A stretch of 18,816 nt of DNA, taken from the NCBI GenBank assembly GCA_020025095.1, contig JAHHSS010000021.1:1-18816 (forward strand), read 5' to 3'. The DNA comes from Peptostreptococcus sp. GTDB taxonomy: Bacteria; Bacillota; Clostridia; Peptostreptococcales; Peptostreptococcaceae. Shown piece by piece: positions 1-6,938 of this stretch; within the stretch, counting starts at the first letter, position 1, and each line of letters begins with the position of its first letter. The position numbers were made by a program, and so were the translations under genes. Below the pieces are notes generated by a model. That model was not told the origin of the DNA. It worked only from the letters and a program-made list of their open reading frames with translations, and did no database searches.

Positions 1-17
1 AAAATATATTATTGTAA

Positions 18-109
18 AAATAAGTAATTGATTTAAAAAAATTTGCAAAATCAAACAAATAAAGAAATGAATACGTTTGCTAAATTTAAAATACTTGAAT
101 TACTTATTT
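18..109. repeat. 12-bp perfect inverted repeat upstream of brnQ
   Basis: AAATAAGTAATT (18-29) is exactly reverse-complementary to AATTACTTATTT (98-109), with 68 bases between. The arms lie upstream of the brnQ promoter, so they are not in its leader. They could belong to a transcript entering from the left or be a chance product of AT-rich DNA. Apart from this and the promoter I see nothing in bases 1-217. Confidence 0.4.
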
Positions 110-139
110 GTTATAAAAAAGTCCAATTTAAAGAATTGT

Positions 140-168
140 TTGACAATACTGAAAATTATATGTATACT
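140..168 (+). promoter_or_regulatory. Sigma-A-type promoter of brnQ
   Basis: TTGACA (140-145) and TATACT (163-168) are separated by exactly 17 bases, about 50 bases before the brnQ start codon. The -35 is a perfect consensus match and the -10 matches at 5 of 6 positions. A weak CodY-like box (143-157) overlaps the spacer. Confidence 0.75.
143..157 (+). promoter_or_regulatory. Possible CodY box overlapping the brnQ promoter
   Basis: The 15 bases match 11 positions of the CodY consensus AATTTTCWGAAAATT: the right half CTGAAAATT is perfect and the left half is poor. It lies across the end of the -35 and the spacer, where a repressor would block RNA polymerase. CodY control of branched-chain amino-acid transporters is common in Firmicutes. 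In AT-rich DNA a four-mismatch site can arise by chance, so this is only a candidate. Confidence 0.3.
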
Positions 169-217
169 TAGAATTGAAAATTTATTATATATTAATTAGA
201 TAAAGGAGGAGTTCTTA

Positions 218-1522
218 ATGAAAATCAGATTTAAGGATATCGTAGTAATCGGTTTTGCACTGTTCGCAATGTTTTTTGGAGCTGGGAACCTGATTTTCCC
301 TCCGTATTTAGGTGTGACATCTGGAACTAAGTGGTTTATAGGATTCATAGCATTTTTATTTGCAGATGGAGGTCTTGCACTGCTTGGAGTTGTGGCACTT
401 ACGAGAACTGGCGGGGATATGAAAAAATTATTTACAAGGGCAGGTAATTCAATAGGAGTTTTGATAGGAACACTGATGATTCTTTGTATTGGTCCTTTCT
501 TAGCTATTCCTAGAACAGCTGCAACAACTTTTGAAATCGGTGTTAAGCCGGTGTTAGGTGGAAATGTAAATCCAATAATTTTTGCAATAATATTTTTTAT
601 AGTTGTATTTTTCCTTACAATAAGACCTTCTAAAGTCGTAGATATAGTAGGAGCTTTTCTTACTCCAGCCCTTATAATATGTTTAGCAGTGCTTATAATT
701 AAAGGTGTAGTAAGTCCAATAAACCAACCAATAGATAGGGTTTTAGTGGATAATGTATTTGTAAGTGGTATAAATGATGGGTATCAAACTATGGATGCTA
801 TGGCTGCCTGCATATTTGCTGGCGTAATTATAGCATCGGTTACTCAAAAAGGATATACTGACAAGCAATCAATGATGAAAGCAACAATTTTATCTGGTAT
901 AATAGCAGTAATAGGGTTGGCACTTGTTTATGGAGGTTTAACTTATCTAGGTGCAACAGTTTCATCTCAGTTTGACGCAAGCGTTGAGAGAACTGCACTT
1001 GTTGTTTATATTACGCATGCGATTCTTGGGAACCCAGGAAAAATTATGCTAGCAGTAATAGTTACACTTGCATGTTTGACAACAGCAATAGGACTTACAT
1101 CTTCTTGTGGTAACTATTTCAGAGATTTATCTAATGGAAAGATTAAATATGAGGTTACAGTTGTTGTAATTTGTGCATTCTCTGCAATAGTATCTGTATT
1201 TGGTGTAGATCAGATTATAAAGATTGCAGCTCCAATATTAGGTATGATATATCCAGCGGTAGTAACTTATATCTTCCTTGGACTTGCAAATGATAAGATA
1301 AAGAACAATAATATATTCATACTTTCTATATGGGTAGCTCTAATCTTAGGTATAATTTCAGTGTTACCAAGTTTGCCAGTATTTTCAAAGTCAACTACGT
1401 TAATAAATATTGCTGATAGTATGAATAAATTACCTGGTGGAAGTTTTGGTTTCTTCTGGTTAATACCAGTTTTGATAGCAGGAGTTATAGGAAAGTTTGT
1501 TCCTTCTAGGGAATGCAAGTAA
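218..1522 (+). CDS. brnQ: Branched-chain amino-acid transporter BrnQ (LIVCS family)
   Basis: This is a secondary transporter importing leucine, isoleucine and valine across the cytoplasmic membrane, driven by Na+ or H+ as known for the LIVCS family. It has 434 residues, the usual family length. The family hallmark is at the N-terminus (residues about 12-31: GFALFAMFFGAGN followed by LIFPPYLG), and about twelve hydrophobic segments follow. Conserved features such as the IPRTAATTFE stretch (about residues 97-106) and a late TSSCGNYF segment fit BrnQ. The start is fixed by AAAGGAGG seven bases before the ATG. The gene stands alone, with its own strong promoter upstream and an intrinsic terminator at 1573-1608. 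A CodY-like box overlaps the promoter. No truncation or odd residues were seen. Confidence 0.95.
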   Translation: MKIRFKDIVVIGFALFAMFFGAGNLIFPPYLGVTSGTKWFIGFIAFLFADGGLALLGVVALTRTGGDMKKLFTRAGNSIGVLIGTLMILCIGPFLAIPRTAATTFEIGVKPVLGGNVNPIIFAIIFFIVVFFLTIRPSKVVDIVGAFLTPALIICLAVLIIKGVVSPINQPIDRVLVDNVFVSGINDGYQTMDAMAACIFAGVIIASVTQKGYTDKQSMMKATILSGIIAVIGLALVYGGLTYLGATVSSQFDASVERTALVVYITHAILGNPGKIMLAVIVTLACLTTAIGLTSSCGNYFRDLSNGKIKYEVTVVVICAFSAIVSVFGVDQIIKIAAPILGMIYPAVVTYIFLGLANDKIKNNNIFILSIWVALILGIISVLPSLPVFSKSTTLINIADSMNKLPGGSFGFFWLIPVLIAGVIGKFVPSRECK

Positions 1523-1572
1523 GTTTATAAGATGTGTTAAAAAGATTAAGTACGATTAATAAGTTTTCATAC

Positions 1573-1608
1573 AAAAGGCGACAGCAAAACTGTCGCCTTT
1601 TTGTTTTT
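1573..1608 (+). terminator. Intrinsic terminator after brnQ
   Basis: A perfect 12-bp stem, AAAAGGCGACAG (1573-1584) with CTGTCGCCTTTT (1590-1601), has a CAAAA loop and is followed by TGTTTTT. The GC-rich core and U tract make it a confident Rho-independent terminator. Confidence 0.93.
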
Positions 1609-1773
1609 ACAATTAAGCAAAAAATTTTGCACTAATTCTAAGAATTTTAAACGATTCAAGGATTATTTATAAGTTAAAGACGTTTTATTTATATAAAATA
1701 TATTGTAAGCAAAGTATCAACTCAATTAGGAAAAAATAAGTTATAAGTTGCTTTATGTAAATTGGGAATACGA

Positions 1774-1802
1774 TTGATTAAAAAGTAATATTATATTATA
1801 AT
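1774..1802 (+). promoter_or_regulatory. Promoter of the small membrane protein gene
   Basis: TTGATT (1774-1779) and perfect TATAAT (1797-1802) are 17 bases apart. The expected start of transcription lies around 1809, giving a leader of only about 18 bases that still contains the GGAGG. The rest of the gap between brnQ and this gene (1609-1773) is AT-rich, and I see no feature in it. Confidence 0.6.
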
Positions 1803-1826
1803 GTTTTTTAAGTGGAGGTAATGAGC

Positions 1827-2216
1827 ATGTCTAAAAATAAGAAAAAAATGAAGAAAAAAAAGGAAAAACCATATTACGAAAAAGAGATAAGAAAAAATAA
1901 AATAGTCGAAAAAAGCATAAAAAAGAATAATATGTTTTCTAATACAACTTTTATGATTTGTGCTGGTTTTTTAATAATAATGTATTCTAGATATGTTGCT
2001 ATGGAGTTGTCATCAAGACTTGTTTCAATATTTGGTCTTGGAGTTATGGGCTATGGTGTATTTAATTATATAAAAATCCATAAGGGAAAAGTAGAAAATC
2101 AAAAAGGTAATAAAGAGTACTCAAAAAATAATTTGATTTTAGACTATATAATGCTTGCAGTTATTTTAGTGGGAATAATATATAATGTTTTTATGCTGGT
2201 AAAAGGTAATATTTAG
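1827..2216 (+). CDS. Lys-rich small membrane protein, function unknown
   Basis: I do not recognise this family. I place the start at ATG 1827 because GGAGG (1814-1818) sits 8 bases before it. The in-frame GTG at 1812 is part of the ribosome site itself, and ATG 1821 is too close. The product is 129 residues. The first 33 carry 15 Lys and 1 Arg. Three hydrophobic segments follow at about residues 41-58, 62-82 and 103-126, with a polar Lys/Asn linker between the second and third. The positive-inside rule predicts a cytoplasmic basic tail. The tail is coded by A-runs, including eight consecutive A near 1854-1861. The gene is monocistronic, with its own promoter and the metN riboswitch unit beginning just downstream. 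No function can be assigned. Confidence 0.75.
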   Translation: MSKNKKKMKKKKEKPYYEKEIRKNKIVEKSIKKNNMFSNTTFMICAGFLIIMYSRYVAMELSSRLVSIFGLGVMGYGVFNYIKIHKGKVENQKGNKEYSKNNLILDYIMLAVILVGIIYNVFMLVKGNI

Positions 2217-2235
2217 AAAAAATATATTTTCTCTA

Positions 2236-2264
2236 TTGACAAATATCAGCGTAGGATATATCAT
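2236..2264 (+). promoter_or_regulatory. Sigma-A-type promoter of the metNIQ operon
   Basis: Perfect TTGACA (2236-2241) and TATCAT (2259-2264) are 17 bases apart. Transcription would start near 2271, about 16 bases before the SAM riboswitch aptamer. Confidence 0.75.
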
Positions 2265-2286
2265 AAATACATAATAATTTTAAAAT

Positions 2287-2384
2287 CTCTTATCGAGAGT
2301 GGCGGAGGGACTGGCCCTGTGAAGCCCGGCAACCTGAGAAATCAAGGTGCTAAATCCAGCAGCTTAGGCTGAAAGATGAGTAGA
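2287..2384 (+). ncRNA. SAM-I (S-box) riboswitch aptamer of metNIQ
   Basis: The conserved S-box core is present: the GAGAGTGGCGGAGGGAC segment, CTGGCCC, GAAGCCCGGCAACC, then AAGGTGCTAAATCC and GCTGAAAGATGAG. P1 can be read as CTTATC (2289-2294) pairing with GATGAG (2375-2380), with one wobble. P4 is CAGC/GCTG around AGCTTAG. It binds S-adenosylmethionine and controls the methionine transporter downstream. The 3' strand of P1 is also complementary to the terminator's right arm, so SAM binding would release the terminator and switch the operon off. Confidence 0.97.
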
Positions 2385-2392
2385 AATTCCTG

Positions 2393-2422
2393 TGTCTGGG
2401 TATATTTACTCAGACATTTTTT
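2393..2422 (+). terminator. Riboswitch-controlled terminator (expression platform)
   Basis: TGTCTGGG (2393-2400) pairs with CTCAGACA (2409-2416) with one G-T wobble, followed by six T (2417-2422). The competing antiterminator pairs 2377-2384 (TGAGTAGA) with 2405-2412 (TTTACTCA), using the P1 3' strand and destroying the terminator's right arm. The two structures are mutually exclusive, as expected for a SAM-off switch. Confidence 0.9.
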
Positions 2423-2449
2423 AATATAAATAAAAGAAAGGGGAAGGAA

Positions 2450-3418
2450 ATGATAGAAATAAAAAATGTAAATAAATCCTATGGAAGTAATAAGGTTCTT
2501 TCAGATGTTAAATTTACAATAAATGAAGGCGAAATATTTGGAATAATCGGACATAGCGGTGCAGGGAAATCAACACTTTTAAGATGTATAAATAGATTAG
2601 AAACATTTGATTCTGGAGATATTGTAGTTAATGGTAATAATGTAAAAGAACTTGATAAATCTCAGTTAAGAGATTTGAGAAAGAATTTAGGAATGATATT
2701 TCAACATTTTTCTCTCTTAGAAAGAAAAACTGTATTTGAAAATGTTGCTTTACCAATGGAGTGTCATGGCTATAGCAAGGAAGAAATAAATTCTAGGGTT
2801 ATGGAACTTTTAGAGCTTGTTGGAATTGCTGAGAAGAAAGATGTGAGACCTAAAAACCTAAGTGGTGGTCAAAAACAAAGAGTAGCCATAGCAAGAGCGC
2901 TCACAATGAATCCAACAGTTTTATTATGTGATGAAGCGACTTCTGCTCTTGATCCTAAAACAACTAGCTCTATATTATCTTTGTTGCAAGAAATAAATAT
3001 TAAGTTGGGTATAACCATAATAATGGTAACCCATCAAATGGAGGTAATTAAGCAAATTTGCACTAGAACAGCAATAATGGATGGTGGAAAGGTTTTAGAA
3101 ATAGGAGAAACTGAAGAAATATTCTTAAGTAGCCCACCAGCACTTAGGAGATTATTAGGAGAAGATAATATAGTCTTACCAGAGGGTGTTAATATCAAGT
3201 TATTGTTTACTAATGACAGGTCGAAGGAGGCTATTATAACAGGAATGGCAAGAGAACTTAATATAGATGTTTCAATAATCTTTGGTAAGCTAGAAAAATT
3301 TAGGGATGATATATTAGGATCACTGATAATAAATGTTCCAGAGATTTATGTAGATGATGTAAAAAAATATCTCAATAAGTGTGGAATGAGATGGCAGGAG
3401 GTAAAAAATGAGTTTTAG
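2450..3418 (+). CDS. metN: Methionine ABC transporter, ATP-binding protein MetN
   Basis: This is the cytoplasmic ATPase that powers methionine import with MetI and MetQ. The 322 residues carry a full ABC domain: Walker A GHSGAGKST (34-42), Q-loop Gln85, signature LSGGQ (137-141), Walker B ending Asp161-Glu162 (VLLCDEATSALD), and H-switch His195. A C-terminal region of about 75 residues (from about 247) matches the NIL domain, the regulatory methionine-sensing domain specific to MetN. The start at ATG 2450 is preceded by a purine-rich AAAGGGGAAGG. It is first in the operon behind the SAM-I riboswitch, and the stop overlaps the metI start by 11 bases, implying translational coupling. The full-length NIL domain separates it from other amino-acid ABC ATPases. 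Confidence 0.97.
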   Translation: MIEIKNVNKSYGSNKVLSDVKFTINEGEIFGIIGHSGAGKSTLLRCINRLETFDSGDIVVNGNNVKELDKSQLRDLRKNLGMIFQHFSLLERKTVFENVALPMECHGYSKEEINSRVMELLELVGIAEKKDVRPKNLSGGQKQRVAIARALTMNPTVLLCDEATSALDPKTTSSILSLLQEINIKLGITIIMVTHQMEVIKQICTRTAIMDGGKVLEIGETEEIFLSSPPALRRLLGEDNIVLPEGVNIKLLFTNDRSKEAIITGMARELNIDVSIIFGKLEKFRDDILGSLIINVPEIYVDDVKKYLNKCGMRWQEVKNEF

Positions 3419-4061
3419 CGATTTTATGAAAAATTTATTTCCAGCTGCTATGCTTCAAACAATGTACATGATAATAGTACCTACTGTTGTAGCAACGATA
3501 ATAGGTTTTATTATTGCAGTAGTATTAGTAGTAACAAAAGAAGGTGGACTTAGACCTAATAAAGGTGTAAATAGAGTTTTAGGATTAATAGTGAATATAT
3601 TGAGAAGTTTTCCATTTATAATATTGATAGTAGCAATGATACCTATAACAAGAGCCATTGTTGGTACGAGTATAGGAGAAACAGCAGCAATAGTTCCAAT
3701 TACAGTTGGTTCAGCTCCGTTTATAGCAAGACTTATAGAAAATGCACTTGATGAAGTTGATAAAGGACTAATTGAAGCAGCAAAATCTTTCGGAGCAACT
3801 GATTTTCAAATTATTTTTAAGGTTATGTTAAAAGAAGCGGTACCTTCTATTGTTACAGGAGTTACCCTATCTATAATATCGATATTAGGATATACAGCTA
3901 TGGCTGGTGCAGTTGGTGCAGGTGGACTTGGTAATGTTGCATTAATGTATGGATATCAACAATTTGATAAAAACGTAATGACTTATACGGTAATTGCTTT
4001 AGTCCTTATAGTACAAATAATACAAAGCTTGGGAGACTTTTTATATAGAAAGCTTAAATAG
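3408..4061 (+). CDS. metI: Methionine ABC transporter, permease MetI
   Basis: This is the membrane subunit of the D/L-methionine importer, 217 residues, normal for MetI. It has about five hydrophobic spans. The cytoplasmic EAA coupling loop, EAAKSFGATDFQIIFKVMLKEA (about residues 124-145), contacts MetN. The C-terminal GAGGLGNVALMYGYQQFD segment is typical of MetI. The start ATG 3408 has AGGAGG (3396-3401) six bases upstream, inside the end of metN. metQ follows after 166 bases that contain a hairpin without a U-run. Confidence 0.96.
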   Translation: MSFSDFMKNLFPAAMLQTMYMIIVPTVVATIIGFIIAVVLVVTKEGGLRPNKGVNRVLGLIVNILRSFPFIILIVAMIPITRAIVGTSIGETAAIVPITVGSAPFIARLIENALDEVDKGLIEAAKSFGATDFQIIFKVMLKEAVPSIVTGVTLSIISILGYTAMAGAVGAGGLGNVALMYGYQQFDKNVMTYTVIALVLIVQIIQSLGDFLYRKLK

Positions 4062-4118
4062 TAGTGTAGGAAGCACTGTGTATTTATATGAAATGAGATT
4101 AGGATGAATGTTTTTAAA

Positions 4119-4156
4119 GAGCTTCTGTTGCATATATAAATTTGCAACAGTTTCTC
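4119..4156 (+). other. Hairpin between metI and metQ
   Basis: CTGTTGCA (4125-4132) pairs perfectly with TGCAACAG (4143-4150) around a 10-base loop. After a small internal loop, GAG (4119-4121) can pair with CTC (4154-4156). No U tract follows, so it is not an ordinary terminator. It may stabilise or process the mRNA so that metQ is made in excess over metNI. Confidence 0.55.
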
Positions 4157-4227
4157 ACTAAATATACAGAAAAGTCAAATTAGAGTTATCTAAAAGAAAA
4201 TTTAAATTATTTTGGAGGTATTATTTT

Positions 4228-5043
4228 ATGAAAGCAAAAAAATTATTAACATTAGTATCTATTGCAGTTCTATCGTTGGGATTAATAGCATGTGGAAGCA
4301 ATAAAGAGAAAGAAAAAGCAGGGGATGATAAGACTATTGTAGTTGGAGCATCAGCTAATCCTCATTCAGAAATTTTGAACAATGCTGTAAAGCCTACTTT
4401 AGAAAAAGAAGGCTATAAATTGGATGTAAAAGTGTTTAATGATTATGTCCTTCCAAACAAGGGTTTATCAGAAAAATCCCTTGATGCAAACTTTTTTCAA
4501 CATGTTCCATATTTAGAAGAATATAATAAGAAGAATGATACAGATCTTGAATACACAGTGAAAGTGCATCTTGAACCTATGGGAATATATTCAGATAAGA
4601 TAAAAAATCTAAGCGAGTTAAAAGAGGGTGCTTTGATTGCAGTTCCGAATGATCCTACAAACGAATCAAGAGCATTACAACTGTTGGCAAAAGAAGGGAT
4701 TATAAAAGTTGCTGATAAAAAATTATTAACGAAAAATGATATTACAGAAAATCCTAAAAATGTAAAAATAAAAGAGCTAGCAGCGGAACAGCTACCATCA
4801 GCATTAAAGGATGTAGATATAGCAGTAATAAACTCTAATTACGCATTACAAGCGAAAATTAATCCGACAAAAGATGCAATAGCAATAGAATCTAAGGATT
4901 CTCCATATGCTAATGTAATAGCAGTAAGACCTGATAACAAAAATTCTGATAAAATAAAAGCTTTAAATAAGGCGATAACTTCGCCAGAAGTGAAAAAATA
5001 TATAGAAGATAATTATAAGGGTGCTATAATACCATCTTTTTAA
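4228..5043 (+). CDS. metQ: Methionine-binding lipoprotein MetQ (NlpA family)
   Basis: This is the substrate-binding protein of the methionine importer, lipid-anchored outside the membrane. Of its 271 residues, 1-21 form a lipoprotein signal peptide with lipobox LIAC and the modified Cys22. A Lys/Glu linker follows, then the NlpA fold starting at TIVVGASANPHSEILN. Family motifs include the FFQHVPYLEEYN stretch and AVPNDPTNESRALQLLAKEGII. The start ATG 4228 has GGAGG nine bases upstream. It is third in the SAM-controlled operon and followed by a strong terminator. Confidence 0.96.
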   Translation: MKAKKLLTLVSIAVLSLGLIACGSNKEKEKAGDDKTIVVGASANPHSEILNNAVKPTLEKEGYKLDVKVFNDYVLPNKGLSEKSLDANFFQHVPYLEEYNKKNDTDLEYTVKVHLEPMGIYSDKIKNLSELKEGALIAVPNDPTNESRALQLLAKEGIIKVADKKLLTKNDITENPKNVKIKELAAEQLPSALKDVDIAVINSNYALQAKINPTKDAIAIESKDSPYANVIAVRPDNKNSDKIKALNKAITSPEVKKYIEDNYKGAIIPSF

Positions 5044-5058
5044 GAAAAATAAAATATC

Positions 5059-5089
5059 AAAAAAGCTCATGTGTACATGAGCTTTTTTT
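5059..5089. terminator. Bidirectional terminator between metQ and the DUF1002 gene
   Basis: A 13-bp stem, AAAAAAGCTCATG (5059-5071) with CATGAGCTTTTTT (5076-5088), has a TGTA loop. T-runs follow on both strands, so it can end metNIQ (+) and the convergent secreted-protein gene (-). Confidence 0.92.
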
Positions 5090-5109
5090 AATATTTATTC
5101 TTCTTTAAA

Positions 5110-6144
5110 TTAATTAAAAATTGATTTAAAGAAGGAAATGATTTTGTCAAATATACTTTCGTTGTTTCCCTGCTGTCCAGAGTTTGCAGAAGTTTTTTCT
5201 GCACTATCTACACCAGATGAAGTTGTGCTTACAACAGCATCATTTGATAACTTTGAATCATCAAATTTACTAAAAAATTGATTTGCTTCTTTATTATTTT
5301 TTATGAAAGATTTGGCTTTATTGAAAATACCATCAATATCTATTTTTTCGCCAGCTTCTTTTAAATTATAACCAATATTTGCACTAATATTGTCAAGAGT
5401 ATCTTTCATATCTTTATAATTGTAATTCTGATTTCCAATATCTTTTAGAAGATTAACAATAATATTTATATCCCCTGTGTTTAAATTGACATTGTACTTA
5501 TTAGCAACATCCTGAACTGTTTTTTCAATTTGCTGTGGATTTTTTATATCATTTTGAATTACTTCCTTTTTTGCATCGTTTATAATACCTGAAGCCTTAT
5601 CCTTACCAACTTGTTCAGCAAGATTTCCTGTTGTTACAAGTTCTTTGTTAGCAAGTTGCTTTTTTTCTTCAGTAAGTCGTTCTCCAGAAGACTTTTCAAA
5701 AGCAATTATTATACCTGTTAAAGCTCCTGTACCACTTACTGGAAATGGAGCTGCAGCTACTACATTTGCATTTTCTACACCAGCAGTAGCAAGTGTAGAA
5801 GCAATCATAGAGCTTGTAACCCATGTTATGTTAGAAGTTTTTACATTTATGCCACCACTTCCTGTTGGAACAACATATGATGAGGACATTGTAACATGGC
5901 CTAATTGCGCTTCAGGTGCTATACCTGAAAGGTATTTTCTTTCTTGTTGATTATTAACATAAATTATATTTGGATTATTTGCACTAACACCAAAATAATT
6001 TAGAATTTCCTGCTTCTGTTTTTTATTAAGGTTTGCACCTAAAGTGATTACTTCTCCAGTAGCGTCAGCAAATGAAGAAACACTTATTGCTAATATCATT
6101 ACTAAAGACATTAATAATGAAACTATTTTTTTACTCTTTTTCAT
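5110..6144 (-). CDS. Secreted DUF1002 protein
   Basis: The 344-residue precursor has a clear signal peptide: KKSKK, a hydrophobic core (residues 7-21), then SVSSFA before a likely cleavage after Ala26. From about residue 32 it follows the DUF1002 pattern of Firmicute exported proteins: GANLNKKQKQEILNYFGV, an NQQERKYLSG stretch, a VTMSSSYVVP strand and a long NVVAAAPFPVSGTGALTGI segment. The biochemical role of DUF1002 is unknown. Beyond about residue 160 it is helical and polar. It ends in a Ser/Gly/Gln linker and a short amphipathic segment rich in Phe and Ile (about the last 18 residues) that could touch a membrane. GGAGG lies seven bases before the ATG. The gene is alone, with a TATAAT (minus strand, 6176-6171) that lacks a convincing -35. 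Confidence 0.88.
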   Translation of the reverse strand: MKKSKKIVSLLMSLVMILAISVSSFADATGEVITLGANLNKKQKQEILNYFGVSANNPNIIYVNNQQERKYLSGIAPEAQLGHVTMSSSYVVPTGSGGINVKTSNITWVTSSMIASTLATAGVENANVVAAAPFPVSGTGALTGIIIAFEKSSGERLTEEKKQLANKELVTTGNLAEQVGKDKASGIINDAKKEVIQNDIKNPQQIEKTVQDVANKYNVNLNTGDINIIVNLLKDIGNQNYNYKDMKDTLDNISANIGYNLKEAGEKIDIDGIFNKAKSFIKNNKEANQFFSKFDDSKLSNDAVVSTTSSGVDSAEKTSANSGQQGNNESIFDKIISFFKSIFN

Positions 6145-6279
6145 ATTCTACCTCCAAAATCTGAATACTAATTATACCTAGAGTATACATTCAAGATTAT
6201 AATAAATTTCTTAATTTATCCTTAGCATAAATGGGTATTAAAATTTCAATTGTCATAAACTTCAAATAAGTTAGTACTA

Positions 6280-6308
6280 TTTACTTTATAATTTTCAAGT
6301 GGTATAAT
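6280..6308 (+). promoter_or_regulatory. Promoter of HsdR_N-like paralogue 1
   Basis: TTTACT (6280-6285) and TATAAT (6303-6308) are 17 bases apart. The hexamers and spacing are the same as in the promoter of the second paralogue at 6939-6967. Confidence 0.7.
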
Positions 6309-6345
6309 GTTATCATATAAATAATACGAAGTGGAGGTATTTGCA

Positions 6346-6813
6346 ATGTCAAAAGTTGATGTCAAAAAAAGAGTCATAGATTATTTAATAAATGAACTAA
6401 ATGTTCCTGAGAACATGATAGAGGAAGATGTGGCTTTATCAGAATATGAAGAGGGAATAGAAGGAACAATAGATATCACTATAGTGGTGGAAGATGGTGA
6501 AGAATGTTTAGTACCTCTAATGATTATTCAATGTGTAGATGATGATAAAGAATTAAATGAAGAAGAAGTAGAAAAACATATGGATTTTCTTGAAATTATA
6601 GATTCTGCTACTAATGTAGGAAGAATGATACTTACAAATGGAGATCAGATGATGTATGCTGATTGGAATGGAACAGAGCTTGATGAGGATGATGTGTTGC
6701 CTACATATGATGAGATGGTTAAAGACTTTAAGGATACAGAAAAAGAGTATATGGAGTATGTTGCAGAACATCCGGATCATATATGCGATGAAAATTGCAA
6801 TCATGAACATTAA
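6346..6813 (+). CDS. HsdR N-terminal-like protein, paralogue 1, with His/Cys tail
   Basis: The start is ATG 6346, seven bases after GGAGG; the in-frame GTG 6331 is inside the ribosome site. The product is 155 residues and acidic. Residues 1-130 align without gaps, at roughly 60% identity by eye, with the next gene. The layout resembles the N-terminal PD-(D/E)XK domain of type I restriction HsdR proteins: an N-terminal helix, a strand with IDI (Asp43), a hydrophobic strand, then a late ILTNG strand (95-99). Where the family has E-x-K, this protein has Q62-C63-V64, so cleavage is unlikely. The last 14 residues hold four His and two Cys (HICDENCNHEH), a likely metal site missing from paralogue 2. 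No methylase or specificity gene is nearby. The role is unknown, and the fold assignment is by pattern only. Confidence 0.7.
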   Translation: MSKVDVKKRVIDYLINELNVPENMIEEDVALSEYEEGIEGTIDITIVVEDGEECLVPLMIIQCVDDDKELNEEEVEKHMDFLEIIDSATNVGRMILTNGDQMMYADWNGTELDEDDVLPTYDEMVKDFKDTEKEYMEYVAEHPDHICDENCNHEH

Positions 6814-6861
6814 AACTTTAAATTTCATTTATAAATAATAAATTTTTATGCAATTTATACT

Positions 6862-6890
6862 AAGACAAGCGATTTTTGCTTGTCTTTTTT
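6862..6890 (+). terminator. Intrinsic terminator between the two paralogues
   Basis: AAGACAAGC (6862-6870) pairs with GCTTGTCTT (6878-6886) around GATTTTT, with six T at the end (6885-6890). It makes the two paralogues separate transcription units. Confidence 0.9.
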
Positions 6891-6938
6891 ATTATAATAT
6901 TTAATGAATTAGATAATAAAAAACACCTTACTATAAAA

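Noticed and set aside
1..217. T-box or other amino-acid riboswitch ahead of brnQ
   Set aside because: The promoter at 140-168 leaves a leader of only about 45 bases, with no T-box sequence, specifier stem or terminator.
1812..1826. GTG start of a longer version of the small membrane protein
   Set aside because: The GTG is part of the GTGGAGGT ribosome site. ATG 1827 is at ideal distance from GGAGG.
2377..2449. A separate small terminator or attenuator unrelated to the riboswitch
   Set aside because: Its right arm pairs with the P1 3' strand of the S-box, so it is the expression platform of the same element.
4125..4150. Terminator ending transcription after metI
   Set aside because: No U-run follows the stem, metQ belongs to the same pathway, and I found no convincing promoter for metQ alone.
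5645..5950. 101-residue open frame opposite the DUF1002 gene
   Set aside because: It is a shadow of a well-supported secreted protein on the other strand.
6331..6345. GTG start of a 160-residue version of paralogue 1
   Set aside because: Same situation: the GTG lies inside GTGGAGGT. Paralogue 2 begins with the same MSK at the matching position, supporting ATG 6346.
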